Positions 11,901 through 21,335 of a DNA stretch of 31,614 nt are shown here, piece after piece. Origin of the DNA: Spirogloea muscicola (Eukaryota > Streptophyta > Zygnematophyceae > Spirogloeales > Spirogloeaceae); the NCBI GenBank assembly GCA_009602725.1, contig WELB01000103.1:270704-302317 (forward strand). Direction: 5' to 3'. Positions within the stretch are counted from its first letter, which is position 1; every line of letters starts with the position of its first letter. The translations under genes were made by a program, and so were the position numbers. Below the pieces are notes generated by a model, which made no database searches, was not told the origin of the DNA, and worked only from the letters and a program-made list of their open reading frames with translations.

Positions 11901-14053
11901 TCAAGCTGCGCACGCAGCCAAGACTGGTCAAATAGCCCTCCTCCGTCCTGTTCCAGGATCTGCCGAGTGCAGAGCAGAGCATTGTGCAGCCAAGGCCAGG
12001 GAGGGGGTGCGCTGCAAACGCACTTTGGGCCTCAACCTCGTCACAGGCCGTCAGCAGCGGGCCAGCTTCACGCTGCTCGGCATCTGAGCCGGGAGGCTGC
12101 AGCACCCGCCGCGACTGCCCAGAGAAGGAGGCACACGCAGCCGAGTAGCAGCCTTCAGGCCTCCTTCACCAGCATCTAGGCGACATTGCCAGCGAGGCTT
12201 GAAGCGCGACTCTTGCTCCCAGCTCGCCAATGGCGACTGGTCGGACGAAGTGACAGCAACGTGCAGCAAGGTTCCACCATGTCCCATGTCGCGATCGGTC
12301 ACCAAGCTTAACCAGATGACGACTGGCCCCTTCTTCCCACCTTGTCGAATGTGGTGGCAGACTTTGAGCCTGCGTCCGCCGACTGTGCCTCGTCCGCGAC
12401 TGAGTCGCTCGCCGTGGAGCTCCCCGAGCCTGAGTCTGCACCATGGCCCCATCGACACAACCAAGTCAAGAGCTTGACAAAGGGTCTATCTTGGTCTTCA
12501 CCATCGTGTTACTCCAATGCCAATGCAAATCTCCTTTGAGCTTCTCATTGAGCCAGTCATTGCCATCCAGCCATGGTGTCTCAATGCCAACCGCTTGAGC
12601 TGGAGCCGCTGTCTCCGCTGGTGGAGCTGCCGGAGCTGGTGGACTTGCTGTGAACCTTCTTGGCCGCCTGCTCAGCCTGCTTCTGCACCTCGGTGGACGG
12701 CTTGACGGAGGCCACTGGGGCCAGCCTCGATGCGTCGCGCTCTCCGCCGTTTCCTGGCACCAACCAAAGCATCAGTTTGTTCATCACTTCGGCTATCAGC
12801 GACCACTTTATCACCTCGAACTTGAAAGGACGGGATATCAGATGCTCGTCGCAGTTTCTGGAGTACCTCAGTCAATGGCCAAAGAGGAAGCGAAAGCCAA
12901 CCTGCTGGCACAGAGGACGGCGGCGCCCTCCTTTCCTGCCGCCATGCATCAAGCGAGCTCCCACCCTGGGACTGGCAACAGCAGTCCGCCAAATCCGATC
13001 AAAGAAGGCACAGAAAATAAGTACGCAGGTCAGCCTGTGGCAGTGTTCACTCAGATGGGCAGTCCGAGCAGCTGCATGCTCGTCAGCCCCGACCCCAGCC
13101 CGAGCGCAGGCCCGGCTGACTCACCTGGGCACGCTCCTGCTGCGAGCGCCGGCGCTTGCGCTTGTTCTTGCTCTTCATGCAGTTAGCGACGTAGTGCTCC
13201 AGCTCCCAAAGGGTCTCATTGTCCAGCGAGTCCATGTCCAACTCGATCTCGTCATCCTCGTGCTTCATGTTGGGGTTCTTCTCCGAGATGATCTGCACGA
13301 TGCGCCCGAGCTTTTCGCCCGGTAGCTTGCCGAGGTTTACGCTCAGCTTGCGCTTCTCGTCGTGCGTCATCTCGCGCTTGAGCTTGGACTCGGGAGGCCT
13401 GGGCGGCGCCTTGGCTGGTGGCGGGGGCGGCGGCGGCGGGGGCGGCGGCGGTGCCGGCACTACCACCGGCGCGTCAGCCCTCTTGCCGCCGCCGTTGCGC
13501 TTCTTCGCCTTGAGCGCCTGCAGCTCGCGCTCCACGACGCTCAGCTTGCGGCTCATCTTCTTGACCACCGAGTCCTCGCTGCCGCCCGCATCGCTGCGCG
13601 CCACCGCCGCATCGCCGGGCGACGCCAGCATGTTCTCCTCCGCCTGCCACTTGACGGTGTCCTCCTCCACGGCCTTGCGCACGGCGGCATACTTGCGCTC
13701 GAACATGCCCAGCAGGAACTTGGCCATGATGTGCACGTCCATGTGCGGCGCGTTGTACGTCATGGCGTTGCTGAACACCAGCTGCACGTCCTCCTCCAGG
13801 TCGTCGACCTCGTCGTAGCCGCCGGCCTCGAGGCGCGCCTTGACCGTGCCCAGGTCCATGGGCCGCTTGATGATGGCGTGGTAGTCTGTGAGCCCCAGGC
13901 CAACGACGTCCACCGGCGCGGCGAACGGCCACGCCCACGCGTGCGCCATGACGGCCTTGAGCACGCGCTGGCAGAGCTTCCACACCGCGGCACGCCGCCG
14001 GCCGCGCTCAGCCTCGATGCGCTCGGCGGCCGGGTCAGGCGCGCCGCCGCCGT
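8997..14053 (-). CDS. BET/GTE-type bromodomain transcription factor, 5' end cut by gap
   Basis: The protein is expected to bind acetylated histones in the nucleus and recruit transcription factors. Exon 1 (13125-14053, open into the gap) holds a bromodomain (WPF shelf, DYHAIIKRPMDLGTVK, acetyl-lysine Asn in NAMTYNAP), a proline run and an NET domain (MTHDEKRKLSVNLGKLPGEK to DSLDNETLWELEHYV). Exons then follow at about 12592-12753 and 12341-12435 (Ser-rich), possibly 11897-11959, then ending at 11634. Next come 11327-11448 (LSPESARRAALLRGKYADSI), 11126-11192 (VDPEKLRKEKDEM), 10854-10984 (coiled, charged) and 8997-10631. The last begins MERTVEIDENVRVLDELQKL and has NVMQQLGLQLMEDEEE, as in plant GTE C-termini. 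From 11448 down all phases agree. The first junction (13125 to 12753) is off by one base and 11640-12180 is not fully resolved. The intron at 10853-10632 has a GC donor. The last exon ends in about 400 acidic, Ala/Ser-rich residues with no domain. Confidence 0.9.
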
Positions 14054-14054
14054 N
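14054..14054. other. Single-N assembly join
   Basis: A lone N separates the open 5' exon of the bromodomain gene (GGC-rich) from repeat DNA. The reading frame of the bromodomain exon is still open at the N, so its start lies in unassembled sequence. The join need not be genuine adjacency. Confidence 0.9.
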
Positions 14055-14400
14055 TGGTCATATAGCCAGCCCGCGAAGAGTTGACAAGGTCCAATGGCTG
14101 TGGGAAGGAAGTGGCTCTCTCAGTGAGGGCAAGGGCTGTGATAAGCCGGCCCGAACAAAGATTTGACAATCGTGAGAGGCCAGCCCAAAGGAGTGGAACA
14201 CGGTCTGCAAGGGCCGGAATTTGAAGCCAGAGATGGGAGAAGGGGCGCGGTGCCCATGAATTGAAGGGAGGCCGAGTCAAGCCAGTACGCTGTTGTGGTG
14301 AGGAAGAAGAAAGAGGAAATCGAGGAGGGAAAGGCGCGCGGTGCGCATGAGCTGACAGGAGAAGCCTAGCCGAGCCAAGTCACTGTTTGTGCAACAGGGC
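14055..14400. repeat. Third cluster of hairpin and CATGCG modules
   Basis: Hairpin units lie at 14133-14152 (GGGCTGTGATAAGCCGGCCC) and about 14171-14186. GCGCATGA-type modules lie at about 14242-14259 and 14333-14350, each followed by a line resembling GGAGGCCGAGTCAAGCCAGTAC. The same pieces make up the mosaics at 230-2505 and 28200-29300, so this is transposon-derived repeat DNA. Confidence 0.55.
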
Positions 14401-15240
14401 CTGCAGAAGGCAGCTTGCAGCGCAGTCAGTTCCACCTCGAATGAGGCGCCTTGGCAGTCCGCCGAGGCGGCGGCGACGGCGGCGGCGGCGACGGCGGCGG
14501 CGGCGGCGGGGGACCCTAACCCTAGGCGCTGACGGGGGGGCGGGAAGTTGACCGACTGCCGTGCACTCTCGAACCAGTCCCAAGCCATTTGGCGTATCCG
14601 TTTATCTACCCCCGGGCCCAAAACCGGAGCCTTCGATCTGACTACTAGCAGAGCCTGTGTTGCACTAGACGGAAGTAGCTCATACGTAGATGTAGACGCC
14701 GCAACGGACGGAAACGAGGGGTCCCCGCCTTGCTCCAGATGCGGAGGAATCGACGGCTCTCGCAGGCGAGCCTTCCTTGATCCCCATGTTTGAATTTGTT
14801 CTATCTATATTTCTATATCTTTCTATATGTAATTCTATATCGTTCTGTATATATGTAATTCTATATCGTTCGGTATACATTCCTTTCTTTATTGAAAATG
14901 GCATGTGTGTAGGCGCGTGCATGTGTGCGTGCCCGTGTGTCTGTCTTGATGTGGCAACATTCTTTGACTAATTTCTGCCTAAAACATGTATTTGCTCGGC
15001 TTGGCCATCCTTCCGTTTCACGCAAACCGCGCACCGTCTTCTTTACTGGCTCCCTCGGACTGGATGGCCTGGCACTTTGGGCAAACTTGGAGTTAAGGCG
15101 ACAGTGCCTGCTCCCGAGACTATGTCTGCCACCCACCCTGACTGTGAAGTACCAGTCTACCTCTCCCTTCAGAAGCCGTCTTGAGGATGACAGTGTATGC
15201 CTGCTGTAGGAAGAGGGGATCCTCAGCTTTGCGAGCATAG
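14401..15240. other. GGC triplet tract, CCCTAA pair and AT-rich simple sequence; no gene
   Basis: A GGC/CGG triplet tract at about 14461-14511 runs straight into CCCTAACCCTA (about 14514-14524), two units resembling a telomere motif. At 14800-14880 there is a run of TTCTATATC-like repeats, followed by GTGTGT/GTGCGT-rich sequence. No exon with a recognisable domain is visible. Confidence 0.45.
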
Positions 15241-17212
15241 CACAGATGAAGGTGAACAGGAAGACATACTTAACGTCACTAGAGATGCCTCAAATCCGCT
15301 CTATGTACCTCAGCTTACCTCAGCTGCTTATCATTGACATGGGGCATCAAAGGTCACCTTCAAGGGGGTCCTTTGCAATATAAATCCTCTCGTTCTCACG
15401 ACCTGACACTTGCGCACAAAGAGATATCTTTCAGAAAAGGAGATAGTTTTCTCAGAAATAGGTAGTGCAGGAGCAGAGACAGGTCCAGGGCAGGGTAATC
15501 TCTGCAGCCTCAAGAGGAAAATGTCATTTATAGCGTGCATGACTGGGGCATCCGAAAGCTCAAGAGGATGAAAGAGCTGCTGCAAGGCTGCTGGTGAGAA
15601 TGGGTTCTGCCCAGGCTGTGTTCAAGGCAAGAGTCGTTATAACATCCACTTGCAGGTGAAGTTTGCAGAGTGTATGAACTTTGAATCTGGTGCACTCTGA
15701 TGTCTGTGGCCCCATGCAACGAAGAACATCATTCACATCAATATCAAACCATCAGGTAGAAGGGTAGGAGAAGGAATGATCAACATGCACTGTTGCAGGT
15801 CAGTTGGCGAGACTGCAGATACACTGACTAGGGGCTTGCCGAAGCCCAAGTGTTTACCCTGTAGGAGCTTGCCTGGCTTGGCTGATTTTACACCTAAAGT
15901 GGGAGCACTCATTTTCGTAAATTGGTGAACCAGCAATGTGGCTGCGAAAGCGTCTGATCAGGCTAGTGTGCCGTGGGAGCACCTCCATGTGAAAAGGGTG
16001 CCTTAGCGCATCAGGCTCACTTCGGAACCTGAGGCGACCTCGCTCGCTCCTGAGACCTACCAATAGCTGCCACCCAACGTGGTGCTGAGTGTGCCTGTGC
16101 TAGTCTGGTCTGTGGCTGGAGCATAAACGAAATCTGTGCATGTCTCGCCTAAACGGGGCGGTTCGCTGGTCCCATCAATAGGGGCAAACGGTCAGCTTGG
16201 TACTCGGAGTGTAGCGGGAAGGAGGTAGCGACTGTGGAGAGAAGAGAGAGAAGCAAACTAAGGATTGCCAGCTGTTCAAGTGAGCAACGCTCTTCAAGGA
16301 ATCTCATGGCAGCGCGATGTATTCACCTGTTATGTAGTGTTTATAGTCTCGAGATTATAAGGTGTTCAACAGCGATACATCTGATCAATCAGTGCCTCAA
16401 CTTCTATCTTTCCCACTTGACCAAGCATTGTGCCCAACAATACATGTTGAACTTAAGTAGCCAACTACAGACACAACGTGGTTCGTTCACCATGTGCCTG
16501 CATCCTCCCACCTGCTCAGACGCTGGAGAACTTCCGTTATGTGCTTAAGTCAAACGAATCTTAAGTAAATGGAAAGGTTTGTAAGAATAGTCAGCAGATA
16601 CATTACCATCTTCAATCCACTTGTCATGGACAGCCTGTCAGGGTCTCTTAGGAACGCCTGGCATACCTTATGTCCTGCTAACTGCCTAGCAACTTGCAAT
16701 TACCATGTTGCCAGTGACCACTAGGTTGAGCTGACAAGATCACCTTCACAAGTCCTCACATTCACAAGTACTCGTTCAACATAGGAAAGTAACACCTGCA
16801 TATACACTTTCATGCTAAGACAGGATAAGACTTGACTGCTCTGCAAATAACCCCATGATCTCCCTTTCGAAGTAACTCAAGCACAGGAGCTCACGACAAG
16901 CCTAGCACTTCATCCCTCCTTGGCAATGGGATCCTCGCATGTCTGCCAGGAAAGGACTGGGCAGCGACAAGAGCTTGCTTAGATTTGACAGATCCCCAAG
17001 TTTCACTTCTTATATCAATATACGAAGCAATTGATCAGAACAAGGTAAGGTGATACGAAGGAAGAATAATCAATTGTTCACAACATGTCCATCTAATGGC
17101 TGTTCTAGAATAATGTCAATCGCAACAAAAGCATGCAAAGCTCTGTACAGTGTCCGCTGGCATGCATGCAGCGATAGAGCTGGCTAAGCTAGGAGAGGCC
17201 TGCAATAGTCGT
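15241..17212. other. No gene seen; downstream flank of TGD3
   Basis: About 2 kb without a recognisable exon chain, RNA gene or repeat family. The open frames are short and uneven in codon use. The right end contains the TGD3 3' UTR, as the TGD3 stop is at 17213-17215 on the minus strand. Confidence 0.5.
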
Positions 17213-19929
17213 CTAGTACTTGATAGGCCCATCCAAGCTGCCTTCAGCAAACTGCATGTAATGGCGAGCAGTGTGTCATGATAGGAGTGGTGAAGAGACA
17301 TTAGAGGTATAAAACAGCATGACAAGTACAAGTACAGGGAAGCATCTCAAGCATGCCCGCTGTGCCATTGCTTGACTGACCTGACGAACTATGGGGTTGG
17401 TGGTTGAATCAAATTCTTCGGTCTTTCCCTCCCATACCACCTTGCCATCATGGAGAAAAAGAATTCTGCACAATGATATTGATGTCAGAAGATGCAGCAA
17501 TGACAATGAAAGAAACTTGCTGCAGGTCAATCAAAGACAGTCTAGTACTCCAAAGAATGCCCTGTTTGAGGTGAGAGAAACTTGCTGCTGGTTACTCAAG
17601 TACAGTCTAGTACTCCAGAGAATGCCCTGTTTGAGGGCTGTTAAGGTGTAAATGACTGAATAAACCCACGAGTACTCTGGCAGGGCTAATTCTGCAGTTC
17701 AGTGGTAAACTTGAGACCCAGAGACAAGAGCCAGGTGTCAGTGTGCATCGCCTCGCAAAAGCATGCATCTGGTCCACGATCAGGCTGGGTCAAAACAGCA
17801 CAACCTGTCAACTGCTCTCCGTATGGTGCTGTGTTGGTGCGTGACAACAATGTAAGATGCTATCTTGCCAATTGATGCGCCTGTTTCTTGCAACTTGCTT
17901 ATGTGAAGGGAACGTATCAAGTCCTCAACCACTGTGGAGGCAATTGGATCCAATCCAGCTGTCGGCTCATCATACATCACAACCTGCACATTATATTGGT
18001 TATCAGGAGGAAACACTTCCTGTTGACTACAGACGTGCAACCTGAACCTTGAGATTGGCATTGCCTTTCAAGTGAGAGCATGTAACAGATGAGCATGCCA
18101 GAAGCTCTCAAAGCAGTCACCTCCCGCTCCTTGCTATTCGTAGAGTCATCAGAGATAATTGCTCGGGCCAGGGCAACCCGCTTCTTCATGCCTCCTGATA
18201 ATTCAGATGGAAGCCTTTCCTCCACGCCCTAAGTCAAGGCACACAACAGATTGAGAGATGTCACAAGCAGGTTATCACAGGGTGGATGCTACTGAGATGC
18301 TGGCTGCTCAAAGCTGCTACAACAGCCGATGCAGACCACCGTGACTCTCCTACCTTAAGCCCGACAGCGGCCAGGCTTTCCTTGACAAGCTCTGCTATCC
18401 TTGTGTTCGGTAGATTCGAATGCTCATAACTGTTACCAGGGGAGAAAAGGTCGTCATAAAAGTCAGCTTCTGCTATTGTAAGTATGTAATACACAATGGA
18501 CTGCCATCCAGCACCTGAAGCAATAGCTTGCAGAAACGGCAGTTTCTCAACAAGCAGATGAGGTCCTCACAGCATGAATCCTACGTTCTCTCGAACGGTC
18601 AAGGAGTCAAATAGGGCTGCACTTTGAAACACCTGCAAATCGCACCTCCTCAGTCAGTAGGTAAGGGCACATCATGAGACATTGATGTTTCCAAAGCAGG
18701 GCCAAGGGGTGCATCATTGCTTCTGGTCCATGAGCTACACAGCTAATAGCAGACTGGTTGCTGTAAGAGCATTGACAAGAGCGGTGACCAAAACAAAATC
18801 CAAGTGCATGTCTGAAGCAGCTGTCCTGCTTACCATGCCCACACGCAGACCTGGAATTTCTCCGTCGCTAATGAGACCTGTACGCTTCTTCCCAAGAATG
18901 TAGACTTCTCCCTGCCAGAGCACAAGACAAGCTAAGAATCACAAAGTCTCTACTGTCATCTATGCTTGCTTCATGTCACTAATAAAACCCAAAGTACACG
19001 ACGAAGTCCGAGGTCCCCACCTCGTCAGGATTAAGCAGGCCAGCCATGATTCGTAAGACGGTGGACTTTCCCGTGCCAGATGGACCAATGATACCAACGG
19101 CTTCGCCTTGCCGAATCTGCACACATGCACGTTAAAGTCAGCGGCAGCATTCGCGATTCATTGACCTGATATGACTCGTCACTCCAGCAGGAGCTACTTT
19201 GTAAACCCCAGCAAGGTGTCCGATAAACCCCTGCGAGGTGTCCGAGATCCACATGGCTTGCAGTAACCAGCGCAATTGGGAGGGGTAATCGTCAGGGGCT
19301 GCCATGATGAAACCTTGAAGCTGGCGCCTCGTAGGATGTGCTTGGAGCCAAAGGACTTGTACACGTCCCGACACTCGATGAGTACCTCAGCCTCTTCATC
19401 CTCTTGACTGGCAGCCTGAGAAGCCTCCAATGTTCTCTCCTGCAAGCGATGGCAATCATATGGTCGACACTGTTGCAGTAAGCTAAGGGCAATACAACTA
19501 CCTCTTGCCCTGACGCTGCAAATGAGACAAGGGCCAGTGATTGCACAGCACAGCGTCAACATTGATTGTCGTGTCATATAGCCAACTCGTAGAACGACAG
19601 CTTACAGCTGTGACATTGACATTTATCTCCATATGACACTGCTTCTGCACAACAGTAATCAACGCATCCCCGAGCCTTTGTGATCGTACAGGGACATGGC
19701 TCTGAAAGACAAGCTAGACGCACCTCCGACCTGCGCAGCTTAGGCTCTGGCGGCAGCACGGCAGGCGGCGACGGCGAGTAGGTCGCCCGTGCGCTGCGCT
19801 GCCGATGCCGTGCGCCGCTGGCGAGCCCGCGACCGGACACGGCGGCCAAGCTCTCCGGGGCGGCTCTGCCGAGCCACTGGCCGTCGCAGCGGCGCGGCTG
19901 CAGCGCCCGGGAGCCGCGCTGCCAGTGCG
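17213..19929 (-). CDS. TGD3: TGD3-like ATPase of the plastid lipid importer (ABC transporter I family)
   Basis: In plants TGD3 is the stromal ATPase of the TGD1-2-3 complex, which moves phosphatidic acid-type lipids across the inner plastid envelope. Ten exons join in phase: 19724-19929, 19314-19439, 19021-19116, 18834-18911, 18571-18632, 18354-18429, 18121-18228, 17805-17983, 17381-17465 and 17213-17251. Seen in order are IECRDVYKSFGSKHILRG, Walker A GPSGTGKST, VFQSAALFDSLTVRENVGFM (Q-loop), signature LSGGMKKR, Walker B VVMYDEPTAGLDP, switch His in VVTHQHSTI, and the end FAEGSLDGPIKY. The last matches the plant C-terminus closely. Exon 1 is Arg/Ala/Ser-rich like a transit peptide and runs into the N at 19930, so the start is missing. 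The visible part, about 350 residues, is already near full length for the family. All introns are GT-AG. Confidence 0.95.
17512..17635. repeat. Tandem duplication in a TGD3 intron
   Basis: Two copies of about 59 bases, 17512-17570 and 17577-17635, share GTCTAGTACTCCA and GAATGCCCTGTTTGAG. The period is 65 bases. It lies inside the intron between exons 8 and 9 of TGD3 and does not touch the splice sites. Confidence 0.8.
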
Positions 19930-19930
19930 N
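19930..19930. other. Single-N assembly join
   Basis: A lone N interrupts the GC-rich first exon of TGD3. The 145 bases to the right are also GC-rich and could be either more of the TGD3 5' region or a separate piece; no ATG in frame with exon 1 fixes this. Confidence 0.85.
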
Positions 19931-20055
19931 TCGACGCGAACAGCGCCGCGGCGCACGGCGGCCGCGGCCCGCGGGCCTGGTCCTGGAACTAGCGCCGCCG
20001 GCGAGCGCCAACGGAGGAGGCCTCGCCGCCAACCGGCTGCGCCAGCCGCCGGTAA

Positions 20056-20077
20056 CTTCTCGACAGCTTCTCGACAG
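20056..20077. repeat. 11-base tandem duplication at the nuclear-mitochondrial border
   Basis: CTTCTCGACAG occurs twice in a row (20056-20066 and 20067-20077). Directly to the right the sequence changes from GC-rich to the AT-rich mitochondrial block. Such a short direct repeat may be a trace of end joining, or it may be chance. Confidence 0.7.
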
Positions 20078-20139
20078 CCCAAAATTCAAAGTATTTCTTA
20101 ATCTGTTTTGTCTTAGCCATTGTGTTCAGAAATTTATAC

Positions 20140-20212
20140 AGCCTACGACCGGACTTGAACCGGAGACCTTTCCCTTACCAAAGGAATACTCTGCCAACTG
20201 AGCTACGTGGGC
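20140..20212 (-). tRNA. trnT: Mitochondrial-type tRNA-Thr (GGU)
   Basis: A 73-base cloverleaf. The anticodon arm is TTCCT, loop TTGGTAA, GGGAA, giving anticodon GGT. The acceptor stem GCCCACG/CGTAGGC has one C-A mismatch. D arm GCTC...GAG and T loop TTCAAGT are as expected. It is the leftmost gene of the mitochondrial block. Confidence 0.85.
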
Positions 20213-20240
20213 CCGAAACGGAGCACATCAAGACTCAAGC

Positions 20241-20375
20241 CACTGCACTGCACTGCACTGCACTGCACTGCAGAGCAGAAGCAGGGAGATTCTCTCTCTT
20301 ATCTCGCTATCTCGCTATCTCGCTATCTTGCTATCTCGCTATCTCGCTATCTCGCTATCTTGCTGTCTTGCTATG
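20241..20375. repeat. CACTG and TATCTCGC microsatellites between trnT and trnA
   Basis: Six CACTG units at about 20241-20271 are followed by about nine 8-base units of the type TATCTCGC (20299-20375), some changed to TATCTTGC. They fill most of the spacer between the two tRNA genes. Confidence 0.85.
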
Positions 20376-20408
20376 TCGAGGCGACAGGACCTAAAAGATC
20401 GAATTCAA

Positions 20409-20481
20409 TGGAGACGAACGGATCTGAACCGATAACTTCATACGTGCAAAGCATGCGCTCTCCCAATTGAACTACGCCCCC
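20409..20481 (-). tRNA. trnA: Mitochondrial-type tRNA-Ala (UGC)
   Basis: A 73-base cloverleaf with anticodon arm CATGC, loop TTTGCAC, GTATG, anticodon TGC. The acceptor GGGGGCG pairs with CGTCTCC through two G-U pairs. The T loop is TTCAGAT. It ends three bases from trnS. Confidence 0.85.
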
Positions 20482-20484
20482 GCG

Positions 20485-20572
20485 TGGAGGAAATGGGATT
20501 TGAACCCATGATACAGAAAATTTGTATGTTGAAATAGCAAACCAATGCCTTCAGCCACTCAGCCATCCCTCC
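20485..20572 (-). tRNA. trnS: Mitochondrial-type tRNA-Ser (GCU)
   Basis: An 88-base gene with the long variable arm typical of serine tRNAs. The acceptor GGAGGGA pairs with TTCCTCC. The anticodon loop TTGCTAT gives anticodon GCT. T loop TTCAAAT lies between complementary GGG and CCC runs. Confidence 0.85.
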
Positions 20573-20588
20573 TGAATTTAACAAAGCA

Positions 20589-20662
20589 CGAAAATGACGG
20601 GGTTTGAACCCGCGATCTCCGGCTTGACAGGCCGGCGCTTTGACCAGCGAAGCTACTTCTGC
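20589..20662 (-). tRNA. trnD: Mitochondrial-type tRNA-Asp (GUC)
   Basis: A 74-base cloverleaf with a strong anticodon stem CCGGC/GCCGG around loop CTGTCAA, anticodon GTC. D stem GCTT/AAGC and T arm GCGGG...CCCGT are clear. The acceptor GCAGAAG against CATTTTC has two mismatches, so the gene may be decayed. Confidence 0.78.
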
Positions 20663-20669
20663 CTTTTCC

Positions 20670-20733
20670 GATGGCGAATCTTGTTTATCGCGCCTCTTGT
20701 TGATGGCGAATCTTGTTTATCGCGCCTCTTGTT
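20670..20733. repeat. Tandem 32-base repeat between trnD and trnV
   Basis: The unit GATGGCGAATCTTGTTTATC plus the following 12 bases is present twice without change (20670-20701 and 20702-20733). Perfect identity points to a recent duplication. Confidence 0.9.
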
Positions 20734-20735
20734 GA

Positions 20736-20808
20736 TGGGCAATAACGGATTTGAACCGCTGACTCTCTCGGTGTAAACGAGGCACTCTACCAACTGAGCT
20801 AATTGCCC
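20736..20808 (-). tRNA. trnV: Mitochondrial-type tRNA-Val (UAC)
   Basis: A 73-base cloverleaf. The acceptor GGGCAAT pairs perfectly with ATTGCCC; anticodon arm CCTCG, loop TTTACAC, CGAGA gives anticodon TAC. T loop TTCAAAT is standard. It lies ten bases from the end of nad3. Confidence 0.9.
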
Positions 20809-20818
20809 GGAGTCTGGA

Positions 20819-21174
20819 TTATTCCCAATCTAGAGCTCCTTTTTCCCATTCATAGACAAACCCAACAGTTAAAATGAATAAGAAAAACATCATGGACCAA
20901 AATCCAAATAAGCCAATTTTATTAAGACAGACTGCCCAAGGAAATAAGAAGGTCACTTCTAAATCAAAGATAATAAATAAGATGGAGACCATAGAAAATC
21001 GTATATCAAAACGACTTCGTGCATCATCAAAGGATCGAAGCCGCATTCATAGGCAGAGAGTTTTTCTGGATAAGCTAAATGTGAAGAGGAAGAAAACAAA
21101 AAGGAAACACCGGTAAGAACACAAGTTAACACTAAACTGATAATGAAATAAACAAATATAGGGGCAAATTCCAT
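20819..21174 (-). pseudogene. nad3: NADH dehydrogenase subunit 3 with one-base frameshift
   Basis: nad3 encodes a membrane subunit of respiratory complex I. The first frame begins MEFAPIFVYFIISLVLTCVL and runs to YECGFDP. The second frame picks up at [12 protein letters not shown] and ends [14 protein letters not shown] and stop. The two meet at the A run 21029-21031 (T run on the coding strand), where one base is missing from what the family requires. The total of 356 bases is one short of 118 codons plus stop, the usual length of the protein. Everything else is well kept. Either a homopolymer sequencing error or a dead nuclear copy explains it. Similar indels in atp1 but none in the resolved nuclear exon chains favour the nuclear copy. 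Confidence 0.93.
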
Positions 21175-21198
21175 ATGTTTTATCTTTTATTTGCGGGT

Positions 21199-21271
21199 AG
21201 GAGAATAGTTCCAATGGTAGAACAATGGTCTCCAAAAACAAAGGTTAAGGGTTCGAATCCCTTTTCTCCTG
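21199..21271 (+). tRNA. trnW: Mitochondrial-type tRNA-Trp (CCA)
   Basis: A 73-base cloverleaf with perfect acceptor AGGAGAA/TTCTCCT and T arm AAGGG, TTCGAAT, CCCTT. The anticodon loop CTCCAAA gives CCA. The anticodon stem ATGGT against AACAA is poor (two mismatches), which suggests decay. It is the only gene of the block on the plus strand. Confidence 0.78.
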
Positions 21272-21275
21272 ACTG

Positions 21276-21300
21276 AGTACTTCTCCTTTTGAGAAGTACT
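21276..21300. repeat. Hairpin downstream of trnW
   Basis: AGTACTTCTC and GAGAAGTACT form a perfect 10-base stem around the loop CTTTT. It lies five bases past trnW and just before a run of AAAGC units (about 21308-21335). In algal mitochondria such hairpins often sit between genes; here the role is inference. Confidence 0.75.
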
Positions 21301-21335
21301 GAGTGAAACAAAGCAAAGCAAAGCAAAGCAAAGCA

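Noticed and set aside
12660-14084. Long plus-strand open frames opposite the bromodomain gene (up to 240 codons)
   Set aside because: They mirror GC-rich exons of the minus-strand gene, show Arg/Ala/His-rich composition without domains, and cross splice sites and the N.
15690-16063. Possible copia-type integrase traces on the minus strand (CKISQARQAPTG and similar)
   Set aside because: Only a loose resemblance to the zinc-binding part, in several frames; no second motif supports it.
19574-20089. Minus-strand frame of 171 codons reaching from the mitochondrial border into TGD3 exon 1
   Set aside because: Only 19724-19929 is supported as coding; the rest crosses the N and the donor at 19723, and its apparent start is a TTG.
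20299-20375. Regular repeats resembling an array
   Set aside because: The 8-base TATCTCGC units have no spacers; this is a microsatellite, not CRISPR.
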